This document shows positions 24,678 to 34,214 of a stretch of 52,939 bases of DNA, piece after piece (position 1 is the stretch's first letter; every line of letters begins with the position of its first letter). The notes under the pieces are model-generated. The model worked only from the letters and a program-made list of their open reading frames with translations, had not been told where the DNA came from and searched no databases. Position numbers and translations under genes: made by a program. The DNA is from Ruminococcaceae bacterium UBA1036 (GTDB lineage Bacteria > Bacillota > Clostridia > Oscillospirales > Acutalibacteraceae), in contig DCEF01000006.1 of the NCBI GenBank assembly GCA_002316805.1, forward strand, positions 1 through 52,939. The letters run 5' to 3'.

Positions 24678-26108
24678 TTGGAACAGGAACAGGGCAAATC
24701 TAACCGCATGGGCACACCGGAGCATACACAATCATTCTACATTTCCAAAATCACGGAGATTATGCGTACACGCAAGCGTGGAGATACACCTATGGCGCTT
24801 GTGCATACTTACGGCTGCCAGCAGAATGTTTCAGACAGTGAAAAAATCAAGGGCTTTCTGGAACAGATGGGCTTTTCTTTTACAGATGATCCGGAGCAGG
24901 CCGATTTTATCCTTATGAATACATGCGCCGTACGCGGCCATGCTGAAAACCGTGTTTTCGGCAATATAGGTGCCCTCAAGAACCTCAAGCGCCGCCATCC
25001 GCCGCTGCTTATTGCCGTTTGCGGCTGCATGATGGAGGAGAAGGAAGCTTCTGAACATATGCGCAGGAAATTTCCGTTTGTCGGCCTGATTTTCGGTACA
25101 CATGTGCTCCATCGCTTTCCCGAACTGCTTTACCGCGCGCTTACAGGGGAAGGGAATGTGGTGCAGGAGCGCGGCGACGAGCAGGAAGACTCACATATTG
25201 CAGAAGGGCTTCCAGTCCACCGTGACGGGAAAACACGTGCGTGGCTCACAATAATGTATGGCTGCAATAATTTCTGCTCTTACTGCATTGTGCCTTATGT
25301 GCGCGGGCGCGAGCGCAGCCGTGAGCCGGACGCTATCCTAAAAGAGTTTAAAGGCCTTGTGGACGCGGGATACAAGGATATCACCCTGCTTGGGCAAAAT
25401 GTGAATTCTTACGGAAAAACACTTGAGCACCCGGTAAGCTTTGCAGGCCTTTTGCGCATGCTTGACAAGGTGGAGGGCGATTACCGCATAAGGTTTATGA
25501 CTTCACACCCTAAAGATGCGACGCATGAGCTTATAGATACTATGGCGGAAGGGAAGCATATCTGCCATCATCTACATCTACCTGTCCAGTCTGGATGTAA
25601 CAGAATACTGAAAGAGATGAACAGGCACTATACGAGGGAAGACTATGTCGACCTTGTGAAGTATGCGAGGGAAAAAATACCAGACATATCGCTTACAAGC
25701 GATATTATTGTCGGCTTCCCGGGCGAAACGCGCGATGAGTTCCTCGAAACGGTAAGCCTTATAAAAGAAGTAGGATACACATCGCTTTTTACTTTTATCT
25801 ATTCGCCCCGCGAAGGCACGGCTGCCGCAAAAATGCCTGATCCAGTTCCGGCTGAAGAAAAAACGAAATGGCTTCAGGAGCTCTGCGCGGAGCAGGAGAA
25901 AATTTCTGCCGTGCGCTGCGCGGGGGAAGTCGGGAAAACGCACCGTGTCCTCGTTGAAGGGCGCAATCCAAAAACCGGCCTTCTGCATGGCAGAACTGGC
26001 GGCAATGTAGTTGTAGACTTTCCGGGCAGCGACGAAATAATAGGCAGCTTTGCGAATGTGAAAATCACAGAAGCATGGAACTGGATTTTGAAGGGCACAC
26101 TTGTGTAG
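24678..26108 (+). CDS. miaB: tRNA-2-methylthio-N6-dimethylallyladenosine synthase
   Basis: Radical-SAM methylthiotransferase of 476 residues that adds a methylthio group to i6A37 of tRNAs reading UNN codons. N-terminal cluster cysteines are in YGCQQN, NTCAVR and VCGCMM; the radical-SAM motif is CNNFCSYC; a C-terminal TRAM domain follows (GKTHRVLVEGRNPK). The start is TTG 24678, preceded by TTGGAGGAA at seven bases; ATG 24708 would remove ten residues. miaA, which makes its substrate, lies five genes on, so both steps of ms2i6A synthesis sit in one run. Confidence 0.96.
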   Translation: MEQEQGKSNRMGTPEHTQSFYISKITEIMRTRKRGDTPMALVHTYGCQQNVSDSEKIKGFLEQMGFSFTDDPEQADFILMNTCAVRGHAENRVFGNIGALKNLKRRHPPLLIAVCGCMMEEKEASEHMRRKFPFVGLIFGTHVLHRFPELLYRALTGEGNVVQERGDEQEDSHIAEGLPVHRDGKTRAWLTIMYGCNNFCSYCIVPYVRGRERSREPDAILKEFKGLVDAGYKDITLLGQNVNSYGKTLEHPVSFAGLLRMLDKVEGDYRIRFMTSHPKDATHELIDTMAEGKHICHHLHLPVQSGCNRILKEMNRHYTREDYVDLVKYAREKIPDISLTSDIIVGFPGETRDEFLETVSLIKEVGYTSLFTFIYSPREGTAAAKMPDPVPAEEKTKWLQELCAEQEKISAVRCAGEVGKTHRVLVEGRNPKTGLLHGRTGGNVVVDFPGSDEIIGSFANVKITEAWNWILKGTLV

Positions 26109-26165
26109 CCAGGCTTTATACAGAATACTGTACATCATAATTATAATACAATAAGGAGATTTTTT

Positions 26166-26576
26166 ATGGACATTATCGAGCAGGCGAGGAATATCGGCAA
26201 ATCTATTCAGCAGGACGACAGGTACCTGAAAATGCAGCTCGCTATTCAGAACGCAGATGCTGACAAGGAGCTTCAGAACTTAATCGGGCAGTACAATTTA
26301 AAGCGCATGTCGATACAGAATGAAATGCAGAAAAAAGACCGTGACGAGGCGAAGCTTAAAAGTTACCAGCAGGAAATGAACACAGTCTATGCTACAATCA
26401 TGAAAAATTTAAACATGGAAGCCTACAATAAATCGCGCGACGAGTTTACTGTCCTTATGCGCCGTGTTATGGCTATCATTGAGCAGAGCGCAAACGGTGC
26501 TGACCCTGAGACGGCTGATTATTCTCCTTCTGCGTGCAGCGGGAACTGCGCATCATGCAGCGAAGGATGCCGCTGA
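26166..26576 (+). CDS. YlbF family regulator with a cysteine-rich C-terminal tail
   Basis: Helical protein of 136 residues of the YlbF/YmcA family. In Bacillus subtilis YlbF works with YmcA and YaaT in a complex that carries iron-sulphur clusters and affects RNase Y-dependent mRNA processing and development. Residues 1-110 are the helical domain (ARNIGKSIQQDDRYLKMQLA). The last residues SACSGNCASCSEGCR place four cysteines as C-x3-C-x2-C-x3-C, which could hold a metal cluster. ATAAGGAGA precedes the ATG. It lies between miaB and mutS. Confidence 0.85.
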   Translation: MDIIEQARNIGKSIQQDDRYLKMQLAIQNADADKELQNLIGQYNLKRMSIQNEMQKKDRDEAKLKSYQQEMNTVYATIMKNLNMEAYNKSRDEFTVLMRRVMAIIEQSANGADPETADYSPSACSGNCASCSEGCR

Positions 26577-26621
26577 AACAATGAGGACGGGAAAAATGAT
26601 TTATCATCGGAGGCGGTATAA

Positions 26622-29240
26622 TTGGCATCCCTTTCCCCAATGATGCAGCAGTATTTTGAAATGAAAAAGAAGCATCCGGATACTATCCTTTTTTTCCGCC
26701 TTGGCGATTTTTATGAGATGTTCTACGACGATGCAAAACTCGTTTCAAAAGAGCTTGGGCTGACGCTTACAGGACGTGACTGCGGCCAGCCTGAGCGTGC
26801 GCCCATGTGCGGCATTCCGTTCCACAGTTATGAAACCTATGTTGCGAAGCTGCTTGCAAACGGCCATAAGGTAGCAATATGCGAGCAGATGGAAGACCCC
26901 AAACTTGCAAAGGGCCTTGTTAAGCGCGACATTATACGTGTCATCACACCTGGGACAGTGCTGGAAAAAAGCATGCTCGACGAGACTCGCAACAATTTTA
27001 TCTGCTCACTCAATGTTGAGGGGAAGCGCGCAGGTGTTTGCTTCGCAGATATCTCAACAGGCGAGCTTCATGCGACTTTACTGGCTGCGAAAAATAAAGC
27101 TGAGTTTGAAGAGCAGTTGCAAAGCGAGCTTTCACGCTTTTCACCGAGGGAGATACTTATTAATCAAGGCGTTCTGGACCTTAAAGACTTTCCGAAATTT
27201 ATCAAACAGCGCCTTAGTGCGAGCCTTGAGATGCTCGATGATGAAAAATTCGATATTGGCGCAGCAGCGCCGGTTTTGCAGAAGCAGTTTAATAAAACAC
27301 CGGAGGAGCTGCAGCTTACAGATAAGCCTGAAATTTGCGGCGCGCTCGGCGCACTGCTTGGTTACCTGAAAGAAACGGAACGCACCGGCCTTGAGAATAT
27401 GGACAGGATTGACCTTTACAGCGGCGAGCAATATATGAAGCTGAATCTCACAACCAGGCGAAACCTTGAGCTTATGGAGACAATGCGTAACAAGGAAAAG
27501 CGTGGTTCACTGCTCTGGGTGCTTGACAGGACGAGGACGGCAATGGGGAAACGCCTGATACGCAGCTGGATTGAGCGCCCGCTGCTTAAGCCTGCGGTTA
27601 TAAGCCGCAGGCTTAATGCAGTTGAAGAACTGACATGCGACAGCATACTTAGGGACAGCCTGTCGGAGCAGCTTTACGGTGTGCATGATTTGGAGCGGCT
27701 GATGTCGCGTATTGTTTACGGCTCTGCAAACGGCCGGGAGCTGCGCAGCCTTGCAGATGCGGCCAGCCGCCTGCCCATGCTGAGAAATCTGCTAAAGGAC
27801 TGCAAATCCGAACTCCTCAGGCAGATTTATAATGGAATCGACGGCCTTGAAGACCTGCACAGCCTCATAGACCGCGCTATTGTTGACGAGCCCCCGTTTT
27901 CAGTGCGTGAAGGCGGCATAATAAAGTCGGGCTTCAGCAAAGAACTCGACATTTTAAAAGGCGACATGAAAGACGGCCGCGGCGTTATTGCAAAGATAGA
28001 GGCAAAGGAACGTGAGCGCACGGGAATCCCGAAACTTAAAGTCGGCTACAACCGTGTGTTTGGATATTACATAGAAATTGCAAATGCTTACAAAGATAAG
28101 GCACCACCGGAGTATACAAGAAAACAAACTCTTACAAACTGTGAACGCTTTGTGACTCCTGAGCTTAAAGAGCTTGAGGGCCGTATCCTCGGTGCACATG
28201 ACAAATCGGTCCAGCTTGAGTACGACCTTTTCACTTCTGTGCGCAAAAAAGCTGCTGAGCAGATGGAACGCGTGCAGAAAACGGCTAAGGCCGTAGCACA
28301 GCTTGACGTGCTGCTTTCGTTTGCGCAGGTTTCAGTCGACAGAAACTATACAAGGCCGGATGTTGACCTCAGTGGTAAAATAATTCTTAAAGAAAGCCGC
28401 CACCCTGTAGTTGAGGCGCTTTCTGACGGACCGTTTGTGCCAAATGATGTGATGCTTGACAAAGACGATAACCGCGTGGCTATTATTACAGGGCCAAATA
28501 TGGCCGGCAAATCGACATATATGCGCCAGATAGCCTTAAGCGTAATAATGGCGCAGATTGGCTGCTTTGTGCCGGCTTCAAGCGCTGAGATAGGTATAAC
28601 AGATGCGATTTACACACGCATTGGCGCTTCCGACGACCTTGCCGCGGGGCAGTCTACGTTTATGATAGAGATGTCGGAAGTTGCCGACATAGTAAAAAAT
28701 GCGACTTCAAATAGCCTCCTTATCCTTGATGAGATTGGGCGCGGTACTTCTACATATGACGGAATGAGCATTGCCCGCGCCGTGCTTGAGTATGTCGCAG
28801 ACAAGAAACGCCTTGGGGCAAAAACTCTTTTTGCAACCCACTATCATGAACTGACAGCACTGGAGAAGACAATTCCAGGTGTGAAAAATTACAACATCGC
28901 TGTGAAGAAGCGCGGGGATGACATAACATTTCTGCGCCGCATTGTACGCGGAGGTGCAGACGACAGCTATGGGATAGAAGTAGCAAAACTGGCAGGTGTG
29001 CCCAATAAAATCATAAACCGCGCAAAACAGATTTTAGCCGAGCTTAACAGCGGAAAAAATACTGCTCAGGCTGAAAAGCCGGCGGCAGAAGATAAGCAGG
29101 AAGAGCCGGTGCAGCTTACACTTACACCACCTAACGAAACAGAAATAATGGGAAAACTCAGGACGCTCGATGTAGACACACTGACGCCTATAGAATGCAT
29201 GAACACGCTTTTTGAGCTTTGCAAACTTGCAGGAAAATGA
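26622..29240 (+). CDS. mutS: DNA mismatch repair protein MutS
   Basis: Mismatch-recognition ATPase of 872 residues. The mismatch-binding N-terminal domain carries FFRLGDFYEMF, with the Phe-x-Glu wedge motif. The ATPase has Walker A GPNMAGKSTYMRQ, Walker B LLILDEIGRGTSTYDG and the ATHYHEL segment. The C-terminal tail includes a low-complexity stretch (AEKPAAEDKQEE). The start is TTG 26622, five bases after GGAGGCGG. It is followed directly by mutL, its partner. Confidence 0.97.
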   Translation: MASLSPMMQQYFEMKKKHPDTILFFRLGDFYEMFYDDAKLVSKELGLTLTGRDCGQPERAPMCGIPFHSYETYVAKLLANGHKVAICEQMEDPKLAKGLVKRDIIRVITPGTVLEKSMLDETRNNFICSLNVEGKRAGVCFADISTGELHATLLAAKNKAEFEEQLQSELSRFSPREILINQGVLDLKDFPKFIKQRLSASLEMLDDEKFDIGAAAPVLQKQFNKTPEELQLTDKPEICGALGALLGYLKETERTGLENMDRIDLYSGEQYMKLNLTTRRNLELMETMRNKEKRGSLLWVLDRTRTAMGKRLIRSWIERPLLKPAVISRRLNAVEELTCDSILRDSLSEQLYGVHDLERLMSRIVYGSANGRELRSLADAASRLPMLRNLLKDCKSELLRQIYNGIDGLEDLHSLIDRAIVDEPPFSVREGGIIKSGFSKELDILKGDMKDGRGVIAKIEAKERERTGIPKLKVGYNRVFGYYIEIANAYKDKAPPEYTRKQTLTNCERFVTPELKELEGRILGAHDKSVQLEYDLFTSVRKKAAEQMERVQKTAKAVAQLDVLLSFAQVSVDRNYTRPDVDLSGKIILKESRHPVVEALSDGPFVPNDVMLDKDDNRVAIITGPNMAGKSTYMRQIALSVIMAQIGCFVPASSAEIGITDAIYTRIGASDDLAAGQSTFMIEMSEVADIVKNATSNSLLILDEIGRGTSTYDGMSIARAVLEYVADKKRLGAKTLFATHYHELTALEKTIPGVKNYNIAVKKRGDDITFLRRIVRGGADDSYGIEVAKLAGVPNKIINRAKQILAELNSGKNTAQAEKPAAEDKQEEPVQLTLTPPNETEIMGKLRTLDVDTLTPIECMNTLFELCKLAGK

Positions 29241-29281
29241 TTGGCCTGTTTATAAGGAAGCTGGGAAAGGAGAGATTTGCT

Positions 29282-31228
29282 GTGGGAAAAATCCATGTTC
29301 TTGATAAGCACGTTGCAGATTTAATTGCGGCCGGTGAAGTTGTAGAACGCCCTGCTTCGGTTATAAAAGAGCTGACTGAAAATTCGATAGATGCACATTC
29401 TGCTTCCATCACAGTGGAAATACGCAGCGGTGGGGTCGCTTTTATGCGTGTGGCAGACAATGGATACGGTATCGCCCGCGAAGATGTGCCTACAGCTTTT
29501 CTCAGCCATGCCACGAGCAAAGTTGCGGGAAGAAAGGATCTTGGCTCGATCTCAACGCTTGGCTTCAGGGGCGAGGCACTGCCATCCATAGCGGCTGTTG
29601 CGCACGTCGAGCTCATCACGCGCACGGAGGACGAGCTTGCGGGGACGCGGTACTGTATTGACGGCAGCGGGGAAAAATTCTGCGGCGATGCCGGATGCGC
29701 CAAAGGCACGTCAATTACTGTGCAGGATTTGTTTTACAATATGCCAGCCCGCATGAAGTTCCTCAAGAAGGATGTGACCGAAGGGAATGCGGCTTCCGCT
29801 GTTGTGCAGAAAGAAGCACTTGCGCATCCGGAAATTTCTTTCCGTTTTCTGCGGGATGGAAGGGAAACGCTCCATACGCCGGGCGACGGCAAGCTTAAGC
29901 CTGCCGTGTATGCCGTGTTTGGTAAAGAATTTACTTCCGGGCTTATCCCCATCAATTATGAGCTTAACGGAGTGAAAGTTTCCGGTTTTATAAGCAAGCC
30001 GGAAGCAGCGCGCCCAAACCGCAGCATGCAAAACTTTTTCATCAACGGGCGCTACGTAAAGTGCCGCACCGCAGCCGTTGCGCTTGAAGAAAGCTTTAAA
30101 GGCTCAATCATGGCTGGAAAATTTCCGGCATGTGTGCTTCACATCTCAGTTCCGTATGAGGCAGTGGATGTCAATGTCCATCCAGCAAAAATAGAAGTGC
30201 GCTTTCTTAATGAAAAGCCGATTTTTGACGCAGTGTACCATGGTGTGAAATCAGCACTTAAAATGTGTGACACGCCCCACATTATGAAACTTGCCGATTC
30301 GGCAGCACCGGCTTTCCACAGTGCTGGGCCTCAGGCGGAGCAGCTCCATTTTATTCCTAATGTTTCGGTACAGGATTTTCCGCATGGCAAGGCTTCCGGA
30401 TTTGAAGTGCCGCACCCGTTTATGTGCAGCCCTGCCACTAAGGTGGGCTCGTACCGGGCGGTTCCTTCTGCACCGGATATTGAGTGCGACGATGAAGATG
30501 TAATCCCGCATTCTGCAGCTGGGTATTTTTCTGATGGCGGAATGGCTCATGCTGAAGGCACTGGCGCCGAACAGGTGCAGGAAAAAGCTGATGGCGCAGC
30601 AGGGCAGGAACAATGCAGCCAAAAGCCGGAGAAGCAGGTGCAGGAATCTGAAAAACCTGAAGCGCCGGAAAAATTTATCGGCGAAGCTTTTAAAACGTAT
30701 ATCATTATTGAGCAAGGCGACAACCTTATTTTTATTGACAAACATGCCGCCCATGAGCGAATAATCTATGAAAAGCTGAAAGCTAAAGGGGTAAGGAATG
30801 ACCGCCAGATGCTGATTGAACCTGTTTCAGTGACACTGGCTCAGAATGAATACTCAGCAGTGCTTAATTCGCTTGGCGCCTGCGCGGAAGCAGGGTTTGA
30901 CATCGAAGATTTTGGCAACGGGACGGTACTTGTGCGAAGTGCCCCAATGATTTTAGGCGGCAGCGGCATTGCGGAGGCTGTGATGGAGATCGCGGGCTGC
31001 CTTGCGTCGTGCAAGTCAGACCTTACGACGGAAAAAGTCGACTGGCTTTACCACAACATTGCCTGCCGCGCCGCTGTTAAAGCCGGGGATCACTCATCAC
31101 CGGAAGAGCTTATGCACATTGTGCGCGAGGCGGAGCAGGAGGACATAAGGTACTGCCCGCATGGCAGACCTGTTTGTTACCTGCTTCCGCGCAGGGAGCT
31201 TGAGCGCAAATTCGGGAGGATACAGTAA
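29282..31228 (+). CDS. mutL: DNA mismatch repair protein MutL
   Basis: GHKL ATPase and repair coordinator of 648 residues. N-terminal motifs: ELTENSIDAHS, DNGYGI, SHATSKV, GFRGEALPSIAA. The C-terminal dimerisation domain has the endonuclease motif as DKHAAHERIIYE, and CPHGRPVCYL near the end, so it is the nicking type found in bacteria without MutH. The linker (about residues 400-480) is low complexity. GTG 29282 is chosen because AAAGGAGAG precedes it and MGKIHVLDKHVADLIAAGEV is the family start; ATG 29237, overlapping the mutS stop, would add 15 residues. Confidence 0.96.
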   Translation: MGKIHVLDKHVADLIAAGEVVERPASVIKELTENSIDAHSASITVEIRSGGVAFMRVADNGYGIAREDVPTAFLSHATSKVAGRKDLGSISTLGFRGEALPSIAAVAHVELITRTEDELAGTRYCIDGSGEKFCGDAGCAKGTSITVQDLFYNMPARMKFLKKDVTEGNAASAVVQKEALAHPEISFRFLRDGRETLHTPGDGKLKPAVYAVFGKEFTSGLIPINYELNGVKVSGFISKPEAARPNRSMQNFFINGRYVKCRTAAVALEESFKGSIMAGKFPACVLHISVPYEAVDVNVHPAKIEVRFLNEKPIFDAVYHGVKSALKMCDTPHIMKLADSAAPAFHSAGPQAEQLHFIPNVSVQDFPHGKASGFEVPHPFMCSPATKVGSYRAVPSAPDIECDDEDVIPHSAAGYFSDGGMAHAEGTGAEQVQEKADGAAGQEQCSQKPEKQVQESEKPEAPEKFIGEAFKTYIIIEQGDNLIFIDKHAAHERIIYEKLKAKGVRNDRQMLIEPVSVTLAQNEYSAVLNSLGACAEAGFDIEDFGNGTVLVRSAPMILGGSGIAEAVMEIAGCLASCKSDLTTEKVDWLYHNIACRAAVKAGDHSSPEELMHIVREAEQEDIRYCPHGRPVCYLLPRRELERKFGRIQ

Positions 31229-32173
31229 ATGGCAGGAATCCCAGTCACCGCCGTTATTGGGCCGACGGCCACAGGAAAAACCCGCCTTGCCGTTGAAATA
31301 GCGCTGCACTTTAGCGGTGAGGTAGTTTCAGCTGATTCCATGCAGATTTATAAAGGGCTTTCCGTAGGCACGGCACGGCCGACTGCGGAAGAAATGCGCG
31401 GTGTCCCGCACCACCTTATCGGTTTTCTCGACCCACTCAGGCAATTTAGTGTAGCTGATTATGTAGATGCGGCCTCAAGCTGTATACGCGGCATTTATGC
31501 GCGAAAAAAGCTGCCGGTTTTGGCTGGAGGGACCGGACTTTATGTGAGCTCACTGCTTTCGGGCCTGAATTTTTCGCCGGTGGGCCACAATGACACGCTG
31601 CGGCGCCAGCTTAAAGAGAAGGCTGAAAAGGAAGGCCCGCAGACGCTTGTCGACGAACTGCGCTCTTTTGATCCTGAGTCAGCTGAACGCATTGACGGCA
31701 ACAACATCAAGCGGCTGATACGCGCAATAGAAATATACCGTGAAAGCGGCATCACCATGACGGAACAAATCAGGCGCTCAAAAATGGCACCTCCCGCGTA
31801 TGACAGTGCCGTTATAGGCTTAGCGTACCGTGACAGGGATAAGCTATATAAGGCAATCGACAGCCGTGTTGACATGATGATGGGCAGGGGGCTTCTCGAT
31901 GAAGCAAAGCAAGTGTACCATCTGCCTGGGTTGTCTACAGCAGCGCAGGCAATAGGCTACAAAGAATTTTTTCCGTATTTCCGCGGTGAGTGTTCACTTG
32001 AGGATTCCGTCGAAGCGGTAAAGAGAAGCAGCCGCCGCTACGCTAAGCGCCAGCTAACATGGTTTAGGCATAAAAGCGGAATCACATGGCTTTTTGTTGA
32101 TGAGTTTCAAAGCTTCGAAGGGCTTGCGGCAAAGTCTTTTGAAATTATAGATGGAAAAGGGTGGAAAATATGA
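31229..32173 (+). CDS. miaA: tRNA dimethylallyltransferase
   Basis: Enzyme of 314 residues that transfers a dimethylallyl group to A37 of tRNA, producing the substrate of MiaB. The P-loop GPTATGKT is at the N terminus, followed by SADSMQIYKGL and the tRNA-binding segment (GTARPTAEEMRGVPHHL). The C-terminal RRYAKRQLTWFRH motif is intact. The start codon directly follows the mutL stop, with GGGAGGA inside mutL. Its last bases overlap the next gene (ATGA). Confidence 0.97.
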   Translation: MAGIPVTAVIGPTATGKTRLAVEIALHFSGEVVSADSMQIYKGLSVGTARPTAEEMRGVPHHLIGFLDPLRQFSVADYVDAASSCIRGIYARKKLPVLAGGTGLYVSSLLSGLNFSPVGHNDTLRRQLKEKAEKEGPQTLVDELRSFDPESAERIDGNNIKRLIRAIEIYRESGITMTEQIRRSKMAPPAYDSAVIGLAYRDRDKLYKAIDSRVDMMMGRGLLDEAKQVYHLPGLSTAAQAIGYKEFFPYFRGECSLEDSVEAVKRSSRRYAKRQLTWFRHKSGITWLFVDEFQSFEGLAAKSFEIIDGKGWKI

Positions 32174-33465
32174 ACGGTTCGGCTGTAAAAAGGACTGCCT
32201 CGTTTTTGATAGCTTTTCTGCTGCTGTTTTATGTTGGCTATCAGGTCTACCGTTACCATCACTCTTCGGTTAAAACAGAGCAGGTGTCTTATTTTACAGC
32301 CTCAAACTCAGTTGAAGCTTCCGTTATGGCACTGCGGCATGAAATCGTTTTAAAGCCCGGCATAAGCGGCGTGGCAGATTGTGTTGCCAACTCTGGCAGC
32401 AAGGTTTCAAAAGGCAGTGTTATTGCCCACATTTACAGCGACGAATCGCAGATTTCCGCTCAGCATCAGGTGCAGGAAACAGACCAGGCCATTGCGCAGC
32501 TGCAAAGCCTGCAGCAGCCGGGCAGCACATATTCGTTTGACGCAGACAACGCGAACAAGCGCATATGGCTTAAACTTACGGACATGCTCACTGATATGCG
32601 CTCTGGAGACTCGGAGAAGGTTTATGATGAAAAGAATACGCTTCTCAACCTTATAAATGAAAGGCAGATAGGGACAGGGCAGGTGAAGAATTTTAATGTG
32701 CGCATTGCGTCACTTAAGGCGTTGAGGCAGTCGCTCGCCTCAGCAGCCGGAAATCCGATCGGCTCTGTAACCTCGCCGGAAGCAGGATATTTCATTCAGT
32801 CGACTGATGGGCTTGAAAATGCCTATGATATCTCCAAAGTGCGCTCAATCACGTGCAGCGATATAAAGAAGCTTCAGAAGACGGAGCCTTCTCCCATCCA
32901 GGGTACCATTGGAAAAATCAGCCGCGATTTCGAGTGGTATGTTGTCTGTATACTTAAACCTGACCAGTTGGCAGGATTCAAACAACTTGACCCAGATGAT
33001 GCTGTTTCGATTCGTTTTCCATTTGTTTCGAGTTCGCCGGTTCAGGCTACTGTGGCTGCCGTCAATCAGCCAGACCAAAATTCCGAGGGTGCCATTGCGC
33101 TGAGGTGTGAGGGAATGGATTCAGCTTTGGCTGGGATACGCTCCGGAATAGCCGAGATATCGCTTAAGCAGTACACGGGCCTTAAAGTGAGCCAGCAGGC
33201 AATACATTATAAAAAGATAACGAAAAAGGTGGAAAATTCTTCAGGCAAAGAAGTTTCAGAGACAAAAGATGTTGAAGGCGTTTATGTCATGCGTGCCAAC
33301 CAGCTGAATTTCCGGCAAATTATACCGGAGTTCAGCACTGGCAGCTATGTTATATGCAATCCGCTGCCGGATGAAGGCAGCTTGCTTACAGATGGTACAG
33401 TAAAACCTTACGATCAAGTCGTAACAGAAGGGACTGATTTATATGACGGAAAAGTCATCAGTTGA
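32170..33465 (+). CDS. HlyD-like membrane-anchored adaptor protein of the division cluster
   Basis: Product of 431 residues with one N-terminal membrane helix (about 9-27, TASFLIAFLLLFYVGYQVY). An outer part follows with a biotinyl-lipoyl-like beta segment (ALRHEIVLKPGISGVADCVA, VSKGSVIAHIYSDES), a helical region and a C-terminal barrel-like region, resembling HlyD-type periplasmic adaptors. No partner transporter is nearby. It overlaps miaA by ATGA and ylmE by 23 bases, which ties it to the ylmE-sepF-divIVA set, so a role in the cell envelope at division is possible. ATG 32170 is preferred over GTG 32161 because of GGGTGG upstream. Confidence 0.7.
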   Translation: MNGSAVKRTASFLIAFLLLFYVGYQVYRYHHSSVKTEQVSYFTASNSVEASVMALRHEIVLKPGISGVADCVANSGSKVSKGSVIAHIYSDESQISAQHQVQETDQAIAQLQSLQQPGSTYSFDADNANKRIWLKLTDMLTDMRSGDSEKVYDEKNTLLNLINERQIGTGQVKNFNVRIASLKALRQSLASAAGNPIGSVTSPEAGYFIQSTDGLENAYDISKVRSITCSDIKKLQKTEPSPIQGTIGKISRDFEWYVVCILKPDQLAGFKQLDPDDAVSIRFPFVSSSPVQATVAAVNQPDQNSEGAIALRCEGMDSALAGIRSGIAEISLKQYTGLKVSQQAIHYKKITKKVENSSGKEVSETKDVEGVYVMRANQLNFRQIIPEFSTGSYVICNPLPDEGSLLTDGTVKPYDQVVTEGTDLYDGKVIS

Positions 33466-34189
33466 TTATGGGCAGCGTTTTAAAGATGTAGAAGAGAACC
33501 TAAAAGTAATACGTGAGAACATTGCGGAAGCTGCGGTAAAATCCGGCCGCAAACCGGAGAACATAACCTTGCTCGCTGCGACAAAAACAGTGCCTGTTGA
33601 AGTTATAAACCACAGCATAGAGCTTGGCGTTGACCACATAGGAGAAAATAAGGTCCAGGAACTTATATCAAAATATGATTCCTACAGCCTTGATAATTGC
33701 CAGCTCCACTTTATAGGCCATTTGCAGGTAAATAAGGTAAAATACCTGATCGGCCGCGTAAGCATGATACAGTCTGTAGACAGTGAAAAACTTGCGCATG
33801 AGATTTCACGCCTCGGCGTCAAAAAGGGTGTAAGCACCGATGTGCTCATTGAAGTGAACATCGGCAGGGAAGAAAATAAATCCGGCGTTCTGCCGGAACA
33901 TCTTAACGAACTTATTGAAAAAATCGCCGTTCTTCCTGCTGTACACATCAGAGGACTTATGGCAATTCCGCCTGCAGGGGTGCCGCAGAGCGAAACAGTT
34001 AATTATTTTTCAAAAATGAATCAATATTTTATTGACACGCGCAATAAAAAATTAGATAATGTATCTATGGATTATCTATCAATGGGCATGTCGGCCGATT
34101 ATCCTCTTGCAATTGAGGCCGGGGCTAACATGGTCCGGATTGGAACAGCCATTTATGGATCGCGCATTTACTACCATCACAATCAGTAA
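33443..34189 (+). CDS. YggS/YlmE family PLP-binding protein
   Basis: PLP-homeostasis protein of 248 residues with an alanine-racemase-like barrel. The PLP lysine is in LLAATKTVP; other conserved parts are HFIGHLQVNK, QSVDSEKLA, RGLMAIPP and SMGMSADYPLAIEAGANMVR. Members buffer free PLP and affect amino-acid pools; in Firmicutes the gene (ylmE) sits in the division cluster before sepF, as here. It overlaps the 3' end of the HlyD-like gene. Confidence 0.95.
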   Translation: MTEKSSVDYGQRFKDVEENLKVIRENIAEAAVKSGRKPENITLLAATKTVPVEVINHSIELGVDHIGENKVQELISKYDSYSLDNCQLHFIGHLQVNKVKYLIGRVSMIQSVDSEKLAHEISRLGVKKGVSTDVLIEVNIGREENKSGVLPEHLNELIEKIAVLPAVHIRGLMAIPPAGVPQSETVNYFSKMNQYFIDTRNKKLDNVSMDYLSMGMSADYPLAIEAGANMVRIGTAIYGSRIYYHHNQ

Positions 34190-34214
34190 CTAATCAAGTA
34201 AGGAGGAGACAGTC

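Noticed and set aside
30251..30754. A 167-codon minus-strand ORF inside mutL
   Set aside because: It lies over the low-complexity linker of mutL, which keeps antisense frames open by composition.
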